Origin: Rudaea sp.
GTDB lineage: Bacteria; Pseudomonadota; Gammaproteobacteria; Xanthomonadales; Rhodanobacteraceae
Assembly: GCA_031291055.1 (NCBI GenBank)
Contig: JARLJU010000017.1
Span: forward strand, 124,001-188,000
Length of the DNA: 64,000 bases
Direction of reading: 5' to 3'
This document shows positions 29,456 through 37,207 of the stretch, piece after piece. The position numbers and the translations under genes are program-made. The notes below the pieces were generated by a model, which made no database searches, was not told the DNA's origin, and was given only the letters and a program-made list of their open reading frames with translations. Each line of letters starts with the position of its first letter. Within the stretch, counting starts at the first letter, position 1.

Positions 29456-29484
29456 AAAAAGCCGCGAGAGATCGCGGCTTTTTT
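29456..29484 (+). terminator. Rho-independent terminator after tsf
   Basis: A-tract, then GCCGCGA (29461-29467), loop GAGA, TCGCGGC (29472-29478) and six T. The stem is 7 bp, extendable by A-T pairs. It lies 23 bp after the tsf stop and before the pyrH promoter, so it separates the two units. Confidence 0.85.
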
Positions 29485-29514
29485 CATTTCCGCCGCGCGT
29501 ATCCCGTCTCGCGC

Positions 29515-29520
29515 TACAAT
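29515..29520 (+). promoter_or_regulatory. Possible -10 element for pyrH
   Basis: TACAAT, 39 bp upstream of the chosen pyrH ATG and just after the tsf terminator. The -35 region is poor, so this is a placement-based call. Confidence 0.4.
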
Positions 29521-29559
29521 GCGCGCGTTTTGCCCGCCCTGCCTTCAGAGATGCGATCG

Positions 29560-30276
29560 ATGCCCGCCGAGACGAAGTATAAACGTATCCTTTTGAAGCT
29601 CAGCGGCGAAGCCCTGCTCGGCGAGGCCAACTACGGCATCGACCCGAAAGTGCTCACGCGCCTGGCGCGGGAAACGCTGGAAGTACAGCGCGCCGGCATC
29701 GAGGTCGGCGTAGTCATCGGCGGCGGCAATATTTTCCGCGGCGAAGGCCTGGCAGCGGTCGGCATGGACCGCGTCACCGGCGACCATATGGGCATGCTGG
29801 CCACAGTGATCAATGCACTGGCGATGCAGGACGCGCTGGAAAAAGTCGGCGCGCGCGTGCGCGTGATGAGCGCGATCAAGATCAACGAGGTCTGCGAGGA
29901 TTTCATCCGTCGCCGCGCGATCCGCCATCTGGAAAAAGGTCGCATCGCGATCTTTGCCGCCGGCACCGGCAATCCGTTCTTCACCACCGATTCGGCCGCG
30001 GCACTGCGCGCGATCGAGATCGGCGCCGACCTGCTGCTCAAGGCGACCAAGGTCGATGGCGTGTACAGCGCCGATCCGAAGAAGGACAGCAGCGCCCAGC
30101 GCTTCGAGCGCCTGACCTACGATCAGGTGATCGAACGCAAGCTGGCCGTCATGGACACGGCCGCGATCGCGCTGTGCCGCGACCACAGGATTCCCCTGCG
30201 CATCTTCGACATGAGCCGCGAGGGCGACCTCATGCGCATCATCCAGGGCGAGCAGATCGGGACGCTGGTCAGTTGA
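29560..30276 (+). CDS. pyrH: UMP kinase
   Basis: 238 residues from the ATG at 29560 (E. coli 241). It phosphorylates UMP to UDP. The amino-acid-kinase fold is seen: [41 protein letters not shown] and [20 protein letters not shown]. Upstream in-frame starts (TTG at 29530, ATG at 29551) would add up to 10 residues; the chosen start aligns with the usual N-terminus just before the first strand. A perfect hairpin follows the stop. Confidence 0.95.
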   Translation: MPAETKYKRILLKLSGEALLGEANYGIDPKVLTRLARETLEVQRAGIEVGVVIGGGNIFRGEGLAAVGMDRVTGDHMGMLATVINALAMQDALEKVGARVRVMSAIKINEVCEDFIRRRAIRHLEKGRIAIFAAGTGNPFFTTDSAAALRAIEIGADLLLKATKVDGVYSADPKKDSSAQRFERLTYDQVIERKLAVMDTAAIALCRDHRIPLRIFDMSREGDLMRIIQGEQIGTLVS

Positions 30277-30292
30277 CGCTGCGCCGCAGCGT
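30276..30292 (+). terminator. Hairpin after pyrH
   Basis: ACGCTGC / GCAGCGT (7 bp, loop GCC) starts at the pyrH stop codon. There is only a weak T-rich tail, so termination may be partial. A second small dyad (GCCGG/CCGGC) stands near 30344-30361. Confidence 0.35.
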
Positions 30293-30393
30293 GCATTTCT
30301 GGTGGTTGTAATTCCCATCGCGATTTCCGGAACCTGACACTGACGCCGGCAAGAACGTCCGGCGCAGTCCCTTCAGACACCGGAGATTCCGCC

Positions 30394-31017
30394 ATGCCCG
30401 TCTTTGATTTTGATTTCGCCAGATCCTGCACCAACCTCGACATGAGCGCGGCGCGCTCGGGGATCTTCACCCCGAACCTGACGTCGCTGGAGCTGCACGA
30501 TCAAGAACTGCATCGCTTCAACGATCTTGCGCGCCAGCTGGCCCCCGGGCAACCGTCATTCACGCTCGATCAGATCGCCGGTGCCGCGCGGCGCGTGCTG
30601 CGCGCGCCCGCCAATGGCCAAGATTCCACATTTATCAAAGTGCGCATGCGCCGTGCCGGTGAAATGCGCGCCGCCTATCGCGACATCAAATGGAGCATGG
30701 CGCCGGCGTTGAAAGCCGATCTGAGCGGCCTGCTCGACTACCTGGACTCCGGCACCGGTCTGATTCCGAACCACATCCCGACCGTTGGCCTTCTCGACGA
30801 TTCCATCCTGGTGGATGTCGCCATGGTCAAGTTCCGCACGGAGCTCGACGAATACGCCGACTTCTGCCGCTTCCGCGTCGCCGAAGCCGCGCAGCAGGAT
30901 ATTGCCGTCGACGCCGTGGACATCGACCGCAACCGTTGGTTCGTGGAACGCCAGCAGGAACAACGCCTGGAGCAGCAGTTACGGCGCGTGCGCAGTTCGA
31001 GCTATGCAAAAAACTAA
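30394..31017 (+). CDS. Hypothetical protein with a DUF1232/YkvA-like segment
   Basis: 207 residues, function unknown. The middle part (about 105-150) reads GLIPNHIPTVGLLDDSILVD, close to the DUF1232 pattern (D-LIPD-x-IPVLGYLDD). In the usual family this lies in a membrane hairpin; here it is less hydrophobic. The C-terminus is a charged, Gln/Glu/Arg-rich helix (VERQQEQRLEQQLRRVR), possibly a coiled coil. There is no signal peptide. A GGAG precedes the ATG by about 9 nt. It stands between pyrH and frr, where most relatives have no gene, so it is an accessory insertion. Confidence 0.6.
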   Translation: MPVFDFDFARSCTNLDMSAARSGIFTPNLTSLELHDQELHRFNDLARQLAPGQPSFTLDQIAGAARRVLRAPANGQDSTFIKVRMRRAGEMRAAYRDIKWSMAPALKADLSGLLDYLDSGTGLIPNHIPTVGLLDDSILVDVAMVKFRTELDEYADFCRFRVAEAAQQDIAVDAVDIDRNRWFVERQQEQRLEQQLRRVRSSSYAKN

Positions 31018-31149
31018 CGCGTCGAGCGCGCGTTCCGGATCTGCTGAGCGTGATCGCCACGGGTGTATACGCCGACGGACATGCGTGTGCGCGCTGGATT
31101 TGTGGCGGTATCGCTTTGCGCAACTCGTGCGTCGGGGAGCCGGAGTGCA

Positions 31150-31983
31150 ATGACGGCCTTCGATACGACACGCTGGAGCATGGTGCTGCAGGCGCGCGAT
31201 GGCACCAGCCAGGCGCACATGGCGCTGGGGTCGTTGTGCCGCACCTATCGGCCGCCCGTGCTCGCCTATGTGCGCCGTTGCGGCTACAGCGGCGAGACTG
31301 CAGAAGATCTTGCGCAGACTTTCTTCGCCCATTTTGTCGAGCAGGCCTACCACGCGGATGCAGACCCTGCACGCGGCCGCTTCCGCGCGTTTCTACTGAC
31401 TGCGCTCAAGCGTTTACTCATTGATGCCGACAACGCAGCCCATGCCGCCAAGCCCGGCGGGGGCTTCAAGTTCAAATCGTTCGAATAGACCAACGGCAAC
31501 GGCAACACACTGGAAAATCCCGCCGACACGGAGACTCCCGAACGCGCGTTCGAACGTAGCTGGGCGATCAGCCTGCTCGAAGCGGCGATGAGCCGCTTGC
31601 GCGAGGAAGCTGTTCACGCCGGGAAGCGGGGCCTGTTCGAGCAACTCTGCTGATTCCTGACCGAGTGCCCGGACGAATCCGATTATGTTCGCGTCGCCGC
31701 CGCACTGAACCTGCGTCGCAACACGCTGGCCGTCGCCGTGCATCGCCTGCGGCACCGTTTGCGTGAACTGATCCGCGAAGAACTGGCGCAAACCACGATG
31801 GATCGGGCAGACCTGGAATCCGAACTCCGCGACATGCGCACGGCACTGGGGTCGCGGTTGGCTGACTTTTGCAGACTGCGGTCAGACGGCCTTGCAGGAG
31901 CTGTAATCACCGTGGCCGGATCCGGAGCAAGGCAATACTTCCAGGCCAGCCGGCCCGATGACCACCCCCAGCCTTTCCCTTGA
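31150..31983 (+). pseudogene. Sigma-70/ECF-like sigma factor with two nonsense codons
   Basis: From ATG 31150 (GGAG upstream) the frame encodes a sigma factor of the type often found beside Ser/Thr kinases: TRWSMVLQARDG, RPPVLAYVRRCGYSGETAED, LAQTFFAHFVEQAYHADADP, RFRAFLLTALKRLLIDADN. A TAG stops it at 31486-31488. The same frame then goes on (ERAFERSWAISLLEAAMSRL), meets a TGA at 31651-31653, and continues through the region-4 recognition helix (RVAAALNLRRNTLAVAVHRLRHRLREL) to 31983. No frameshift is needed. The TGA stands where an Arg codon is expected, which fits CGA to TGA; the TAG fits CAG to TAG. No kinase gene is near, so the locus has lost its partner or function. Confidence 0.85.
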
Positions 31984-32049
31984 CCGGCCAACCTGCATTG
32001 GTCGGTCGCGGCTCCGGCGCCCACGGGTAGCGCTAGCGTGCGCCGCTGC

Positions 32050-32055
32050 TATACT
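32050..32055 (+). promoter_or_regulatory. Possible -10 element for frr
   Basis: TATACT, 32 bp upstream of the frr ATG. The -35 region is weak. Similar TATACT hexamers precede rseP and accA in this window. Confidence 0.4.
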
Positions 32056-32087
32056 TCGCGGCCTTCGAGAACCTTGCGGAGTCGCCC

Positions 32088-32645
32088 ATGCTCAACGACA
32101 TCAAGACCGCTGCCCAGCAGCGCATGGCCAAGAGCGTCGAGGCGCTCAAGCACGATCTGCAGCGCCTGCGCACAGGTCGCGCCAGCACGACCCTGGTCGA
32201 TCACCTGAAGGTCAACTATTACGGTTCGGATGTGCCGATCAGCCAGGTCGCCAACATCGCCGTCGCCGATGCGCGTTCGCTGACGATCACGCCGTGGGAG
32301 AAACCCATGGTGAAGGAAGTCGAGAAGGCGATCATCGCGTCGGATCTTGGTCTGAATCCGACCACGGCCGGCACGGTGATCCGGATCAATTTGCCGCCGC
32401 TGACCGAAGAGCGCCGCAAGGAGTTGTCCAAGCACGTGGCGCACGAGGGCGAGAACGCCAAGGTGGCGATCCGCAATATCCGCCGCGACGCGATGCAGCA
32501 CGTCAAGGAACTTCTCAAGGAAAAGAAGATCACGGAAGACGAAGAACGCAAGGCCGAGGACGACGTGCAAAAGCTCACCGACAAGTTCGTCAAGGATGTC
32601 GATGCCGTGGCCAAGGCGAAGGAAGACGAACTGATGGCGCTTTGA
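32088..32645 (+). CDS. frr: Ribosome recycling factor
   Basis: 185 residues, the standard size. It releases ribosomes from mRNA after termination together with EF-G. The sequence shows the two-domain RRF pattern: helical arm at both ends (QRMAKSVEALKHDLQRLRTG; the C-terminal block with QKLTDKFVKDVDAVAKAKED) and a small beta domain (LKVNYYGSDVPISQVANI). It is followed by uppS after 13 bp and begins the frr-uppS-cdsA-dxr run. Confidence 0.97.
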   Translation: MLNDIKTAAQQRMAKSVEALKHDLQRLRTGRASTTLVDHLKVNYYGSDVPISQVANIAVADARSLTITPWEKPMVKEVEKAIIASDLGLNPTTAGTVIRINLPPLTEERRKELSKHVAHEGENAKVAIRNIRRDAMQHVKELLKEKKITEDEERKAEDDVQKLTDKFVKDVDAVAKAKEDELMAL

Positions 32646-32658
32646 GAAGGCGCCACGC

Positions 32659-33435
32659 GTGGAGTGGAGCCTGAATCAATCGCAGCCAGCGCAACCGCCG
32701 GACAATGTGGAAACTTCCACAATGCCGCAGCACGTTGCCATCGTCATGGACGGCAACGGCCGCTGGGCCAGACAACGCCGTCGCCCACGCAGTTTCGGTC
32801 ACCGCGCCGGCCAGAAGACGGTGCGCAGCACGATCGAGTCCTGCCTGCGTCGCGGCATCGGGGCATTGACCCTGTTCGCGTTTTCCAGCGAAAACTGGCA
32901 GCGCCCTCAGGCCGAGGTCGGCGCGTTGATGCAGCTGTTCCTCAAGGCGCTCGACCGCGAGGTCGATGAACTGCACGGCCACGGCGTGCGCATCCGCTTC
33001 ATCGGCGAACTTGCCGCCTTCGCCCTGCCATTGCGCGAACGCATGCACAAGGCGATGGAGCGAACCCGCGACAACGGCAAACTCGCGCTCAATATCGCCG
33101 TGAACTATGGCGGTCGCTGGGACATCGCCCAGGCCGCGCGACAGGCAGCGCAGGCGGTCGGGCGCGGCGAACTGGCTGCCGCCGCCATCGACGAACGCAG
33201 CCTGGCGCGTTTCTTCTGCCTCGCGGACCTGGCGCCGGTGGATCTGTTCATCCGTACCGGCGGCGAGCGCCGGGTAAGCAATTTCCTGCTGTGGCAACTG
33301 GCCTATAGCGAACTTGTCTTCAGCGACGTACTCTGGCCGGATTACGACGACGCCTGCTTCGTGCGCGCGCTCGAGGAATTTTCCGGGCGTGAGCGACGCT
33401 ACGGAAAAACCAGCGCCCAGGTTTCAAAAGCCTGA
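32659..33435 (+). CDS. uppS: Undecaprenyl-diphosphate synthase (cis-prenyltransferase)
   Basis: 258 residues from a GTG at 32659 with GAAGG upstream; the ATG at 32722 is the alternative and would give 237 residues. It adds isoprene units in cis to farnesyl diphosphate to make the peptidoglycan and LPS carrier lipid. The catalytic Asp is in VAIVMDGNGRWA, followed by FAFSSENWQRP, IRTGGERRVSNFLLWQ and an RERRYG end-block. It overlaps no neighbour; cdsA starts 49 bp later. Confidence 0.95.
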   Translation: MEWSLNQSQPAQPPDNVETSTMPQHVAIVMDGNGRWARQRRRPRSFGHRAGQKTVRSTIESCLRRGIGALTLFAFSSENWQRPQAEVGALMQLFLKALDREVDELHGHGVRIRFIGELAAFALPLRERMHKAMERTRDNGKLALNIAVNYGGRWDIAQAARQAAQAVGRGELAAAAIDERSLARFFCLADLAPVDLFIRTGGERRVSNFLLWQLAYSELVFSDVLWPDYDDACFVRALEEFSGRERRYGKTSAQVSKA

Positions 33436-33484
33436 ATCGGAAAACTTCGCGATCGGGGGTCGATCGCAAAAACAAGGCAGCCAA

Positions 33485-34309
33485 GTGAAGCAACGTGTCA
33501 TCACCGCCCTTCTGATCACGCCGCTGGCGATCGCCATGATCCTGCTGCTGCCCAGCACGATCTACGCTTTCGTCATCGCCGGCCTCTGCCTTCTGGCGAC
33601 CTGGGAATGGACACGCATGGCCGGAATGCGCTCGCGTCCGCTGCGGGCCGTGCTGCTGGCAGTGTGCGCGCTGGCGCTGTTGCTGCTATGGGATTGTGCC
33701 GACGCCGTGGCGGGATGGATCGCGATCGTCACCGGATGCGTCTGGTGGCTTTTCGCCTTGGCCTGGCTGCGGCATTTCTCCTGGGGCGCCGCACCGACGC
33801 GCGAAAACATCACGATCAAATTGATTGCCGGTGCCCTCGTGATCCTGCCGGCGTGGACGGCGATGATGCAACTGCATCGCAGCCAGGATTCGCCGCACGC
33901 CTGGCATACCTGGGCGTTGTATGCCCTCGTGCTGGTCTGGGCAGCCGATACGTTTGCCTACCTTGCCGGGCGGCGCTGGGGCAAGACCAAGCTCGCGCCG
34001 AACATCAGTCCCGGCAAGACCATTGCGGGCGTCTATGGCGCGCTTGCCGGGTCGGCTCTGGTCGCGCTGATCGGCGGCTGGCTGCTCCAGGTCCGCGGCG
34101 CCAGTCTGGCCGGCCTGCTCGTGCTTGCACTCATTGTCGTCGTCTTCTCGATCATCGGCGATCTGTTCGAAAGCCTGATCAAGCGCCACGGCAACGTGAA
34201 GGACTCCGGCACCCTGTTTCCCGGCCACGGCGGCGTATGCGACCGCCTCGATGGCATTTTCGCGGCGTTGCCGTTTTTCGCCGTCGGCAAATTCCTGCTG
34301 GGATTGTGA
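33485..34309 (+). CDS. cdsA: Phosphatidate cytidylyltransferase
   Basis: 274 residues from a GTG at 33485 (E. coli 285); the frame continues upstream inside uppS, but the first helix ([20 protein letters not shown]) sets the start. This integral membrane enzyme makes CDP-diacylglycerol. About eight hydrophobic helices are seen, and the C-terminal CDS signature is complete: [18 protein letters not shown], then [11 protein letters not shown]. Its TGA overlaps an in-frame GTG of dxr. Confidence 0.95.
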   Translation: MKQRVITALLITPLAIAMILLLPSTIYAFVIAGLCLLATWEWTRMAGMRSRPLRAVLLAVCALALLLLWDCADAVAGWIAIVTGCVWWLFALAWLRHFSWGAAPTRENITIKLIAGALVILPAWTAMMQLHRSQDSPHAWHTWALYALVLVWAADTFAYLAGRRWGKTKLAPNISPGKTIAGVYGALAGSALVALIGGWLLQVRGASLAGLLVLALIVVVFSIIGDLFESLIKRHGNVKDSGTLFPGHGGVCDRLDGIFAALPFFAVGKFLLGL

Positions 34310-34320
34310 AGCATGGAGTC

Positions 34321-35514
34321 ATGAAGCATGGGGCCGTGAAGCAGGTTGCAATCCTCGGGGCCACCGGGTCGATCGGGTCGAGCGCGCTCGACGTGATCGC
34401 GCGCCACCCCGGACGTTTCCGCGCCAGCGTGCTGGCCGCGCATCGCAGTGTCGATGAGCTTGCGGCACTGTGCATCCGCTTCAGGCCCGAACTTGCGATC
34501 ATCGCCGATCCCGCCCATGAAGCCGCGCTCGCCGCAAGACTTCTCACCGCCGGCCTGCCGACGCGGGCGGCATCCGGCGCCGTGGCCTTGCGCGAAGCGG
34601 CCTCGGGCGGGCTGTGCGACACCGTGATTGCTGCGATCGTCGGTGCCGCGGGACTGGACTCGACGCTGGCCGCGGCGCGCGCCGGCAAGCGCCTGCTGCT
34701 GGCGAACAAGGAAGCGGTGGTCATGGCCGGACCCTTGCTGCTTGATGCCTTGAGTGCCGGTGGCGGAACGATCATTCCGCTGGACTCCGAGCACAACGCC
34801 ATTTTCCAGTGTCTGCCGGATGGACGACCCAATGCCGGCAGCGGCGACGTGCGCCGCATCCTGCTCACGGCGTCCGGCGGCCCCTTTCGCGGCAGGCAGC
34901 GCGATGAGCTGCGCGCGATCACGCCGGATCAGGCCTGCGCACATCCGAACTGGCGCATGGGCCGCAAGATATCGGTCGATTCGGCCACGCTGATGAACAA
35001 GGGTCTGGAAGTCATCGAGGCGCGCTGGCTGTTCAACGCACGCGCCGACCAGATCGAAGTGGTCGTGCATCCGCAAAGCATCGTTCACTCGCTGGTCGAG
35101 TACACCGACGGCTCGGTTCTGGCCCAACTTGGCAACCCGGACATGCGCACGGCACTCGCACATGCGCTCGCATGGCCCGACCGGATTGATGCCGGCGTGG
35201 CGCCGCTGGATCTGTTCAAGCTCGCAACTCTGAACTTCGAGGTTCCGGATCGGGCCACGTTCCGCTGCCTTGACCTGGCCTATGCCGCGCTCGCGACCGG
35301 CGGCACCGCACCGGCAACCCTGAACGCAGCGAACGAGGTCGCAGTAGCCGCATTTCTGGACGGCGCACTGCCGTTCCTGGCCATTGCCGAAGTCATCGAA
35401 GCGGCATTGGCCGCCGTTCCTGCTGAACCGCTGACAACTCTGGAAGCCTTGATTTACGCAGATTTAACCGCACGCAGGGAAACGCAACGTATCATGCAGC
35501 GGGCGTTCTGCTAG
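34321..35514 (+). CDS. dxr: 1-Deoxy-D-xylulose 5-phosphate reductoisomerase
   Basis: 397 residues (E. coli 398). It catalyses the second step of the MEP isoprenoid pathway, which feeds uppS and ispA. The NADPH site reads [18 protein letters not shown]; the substrate and metal region has [23 protein letters not shown] and [19 protein letters not shown]. The start is uncertain among GTG 34306, ATG 34321 and GTG 34336, since a short near-repeat (GAAGCATGG) surrounds it. Dxr is in a run with cdsA and rseP in many proteobacteria. Confidence 0.95.
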   Translation: MKHGAVKQVAILGATGSIGSSALDVIARHPGRFRASVLAAHRSVDELAALCIRFRPELAIIADPAHEAALAARLLTAGLPTRAASGAVALREAASGGLCDTVIAAIVGAAGLDSTLAAARAGKRLLLANKEAVVMAGPLLLDALSAGGGTIIPLDSEHNAIFQCLPDGRPNAGSGDVRRILLTASGGPFRGRQRDELRAITPDQACAHPNWRMGRKISVDSATLMNKGLEVIEARWLFNARADQIEVVVHPQSIVHSLVEYTDGSVLAQLGNPDMRTALAHALAWPDRIDAGVAPLDLFKLATLNFEVPDRATFRCLDLAYAALATGGTAPATLNAANEVAVAAFLDGALPFLAIAEVIEAALAAVPAEPLTTLEALIYADLTARRETQRIMQRAFC

Positions 35515-35555
35515 AGAACATACCGGTTTACAGCGGCTGCCCGGGCCGGAAGCGT

Positions 35556-35561
35556 TATACT
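35556..35561 (+). promoter_or_regulatory. Possible -10 element upstream of rseP
   Basis: TATACT, 173 bp upstream of the rseP ATG. A TTTACA stands too far upstream (23-bp spacer) to be a good -35. If used, the transcript would carry a leader of about 165 nt. Confidence 0.35.
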
Positions 35562-35579
35562 ATGAAGCGCACTTTGGAC

Positions 35580-35654
35580 CCCTCGACGGACGCAAATCGC
35601 GACCGCGAAGTCGGCCGGGGTGAGCTTTTTTGAGCCCCCCTTCAGTCGAGAGGG
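35580..35654 (+). promoter_or_regulatory. Nested dyads in the rseP leader
   Basis: CCCTCGAC (35580-35587) can pair with GTCGAGAGGG (35645-35654) with one bulge. Inside, GGGG and GCT pair with AGC and CCCC around a T-run. This 220-bp gap has no supported gene. The structure may influence read-through from dxr into rseP-bamA or rseP expression. Confidence 0.3.
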
Positions 35655-35734
35655 CGGCGCAAGCCCGGATTGTGGAAGCATTGCCGGATTAACTAACGAA
35701 GCGACCACCGATCAATTCAAGGCAGGCCAGTTAA

Positions 35735-37081
35735 ATGAGCGAGTTTTTCGGTTCCGTGTGGTGGTTGCTGGTCACACTGGGGCTTCTGGTCACCTTCCAC
35801 GAATTCGGTCATTTCTGGGTTGCGCGACGCTGTGGCGTACGCGTGCTGCGCTTCTCGGTGGGCTTCGGCAAGCCGATCTGGTCGCATGTGGCGCGCGACG
35901 GTGTTGAATACGCGATCGGTGCCATCCCGCTCGGTGGGTACGTGAAATTCCTCGACGCGCGCGAAGCCGAACATCCGGAACTCGTCGCCCGGCAGTCCGG
36001 CGAATACAGCTCGGCGCCGGTATGGCAGCGCATGACCATCGCGGCGGCCGGCCCGGCATTCAATATCCTGTTCACCGTAGCTGCCTTCTGGGCAATGTTC
36101 GTCGTCGGCCGCCCGGATTTCCAGGCCGTGATCGATGCTCCGCAGGGACTGGCGGAACAGGCAGGCCTGCATGCCGGCGACCGCATCGACGCAGTCGATG
36201 GCGAGCCTGTCGATTCCTGGAGCAGCGCGATGCTCGCCATCGCCCAGCAGGCGATGCTGCGCCGGGACGCCGTGATCGCCGTGACCGATGCCCGCGGGGC
36301 GGCACAACAACACACGCTGGCGTTGAGCCAGTTGCCGGCCGGCGTGGCCGACAACGAAAAGACCTATGACGCGATCGGCCTGAAGCTGCAACCGCAACCG
36401 GCGGTCGCGGGCAGCGTGACGAACGGCCCTGCCGCGCGCGCCGGCATGCACGCGGGCGACCGCATCGTCAGCATCAACGCTGCGCCGGTCACGACCTTTG
36501 CCGACCTGGTCAGGATCGTGCCCGAGCAGGCAGCGAAGAATCCCCTTCTGCACGTGATCGTCGAACGCGATGGCGCCAGCATGCCGTTGGACATCACCGC
36601 CGAACAGCAGAAAGCGGAAGGCAAGATGCGCTGGCTGATCGGCATCGCACCGCCCGCAGCGCATGAGGCAATCCAGCACTATGGGCCACTGCGCGCCATT
36701 CCGGCGGCATTTGCCGAGACCTGGAAAACCACGCGCAGCACCCTGAGCATGATCGGCAGCATGCTCAGTGGCCAGGCGTCGACGAAGAACCTGTCCAGCG
36801 TGATCAGCATTGCCCAGGTGGCCAATGCGTCGGCCAACATGGGCGTGGCCTGGTTCCTGTCGTTCCTGGCCGTGATCTCGCTCAGTCTCGGTATACTCAA
36901 CCTGCTGCCGATCCCGATCTTGGACGGCGGCCACTTGCTGTATTACCTTATCGAGTTGGTCAAGGGCGGCCCGCTCAGCGAGCGCGTCATGATCGCCGGA
37001 CAATATGTCGGCGTGGCCTTGCTCGTGACCTTGATGAGCATCGCCTTCTACAACGATATTCTGCGTCTGGTCGCGGGTTAG
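35735..37081 (+). CDS. rseP: Site-2 zinc metalloprotease RseP
   Basis: 448 residues (E. coli 450). This inner-membrane protease performs the second cut of RseA in the envelope-stress pathway and clears signal-peptide remnants. The zinc motif HEFGHFW is in the first helix; two tandem PDZ domains occupy about residues 125-200 and 210-290 (both with an AGMHAGDR/AGLHAGDR-type loop); the second motif NLLPIPILDGGHL lies in the third helix. It sits immediately before bamA, the usual order. Confidence 0.96.
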   Translation: MSEFFGSVWWLLVTLGLLVTFHEFGHFWVARRCGVRVLRFSVGFGKPIWSHVARDGVEYAIGAIPLGGYVKFLDAREAEHPELVARQSGEYSSAPVWQRMTIAAAGPAFNILFTVAAFWAMFVVGRPDFQAVIDAPQGLAEQAGLHAGDRIDAVDGEPVDSWSSAMLAIAQQAMLRRDAVIAVTDARGAAQQHTLALSQLPAGVADNEKTYDAIGLKLQPQPAVAGSVTNGPAARAGMHAGDRIVSINAAPVTTFADLVRIVPEQAAKNPLLHVIVERDGASMPLDITAEQQKAEGKMRWLIGIAPPAAHEAIQHYGPLRAIPAAFAETWKTTRSTLSMIGSMLSGQASTKNLSSVISIAQVANASANMGVAWFLSFLAVISLSLGILNLLPIPILDGGHLLYYLIELVKGGPLSERVMIAGQYVGVALLVTLMSIAFYNDILRLVAG

Positions 37082-37207
37082 CGCAGCGCCGGGGTTGATG
37101 AAACGGTGAAGGAAGAGGCCAGCGCAGGATGCGCAGATTTGCAATGACGATCATGACTCCGCACCCGCTACGGTGCGGAGATGGAAACCACACTTTTGGA
37201 AGTGACG

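Noticed and set aside
33607..34320. Long N-terminal extension of dxr through cdsA
   Set aside because: It is an antiphase shadow of cdsA; Dxr homology begins at the residues after 34321.
35562..35633. A 23-residue ORF (MKRTLDPSTD...) right behind the TATACT before rseP
   Set aside because: Its ATG lies directly after the -10 hexamer, upstream of the likely transcription start, and there is no ribosome-binding site.
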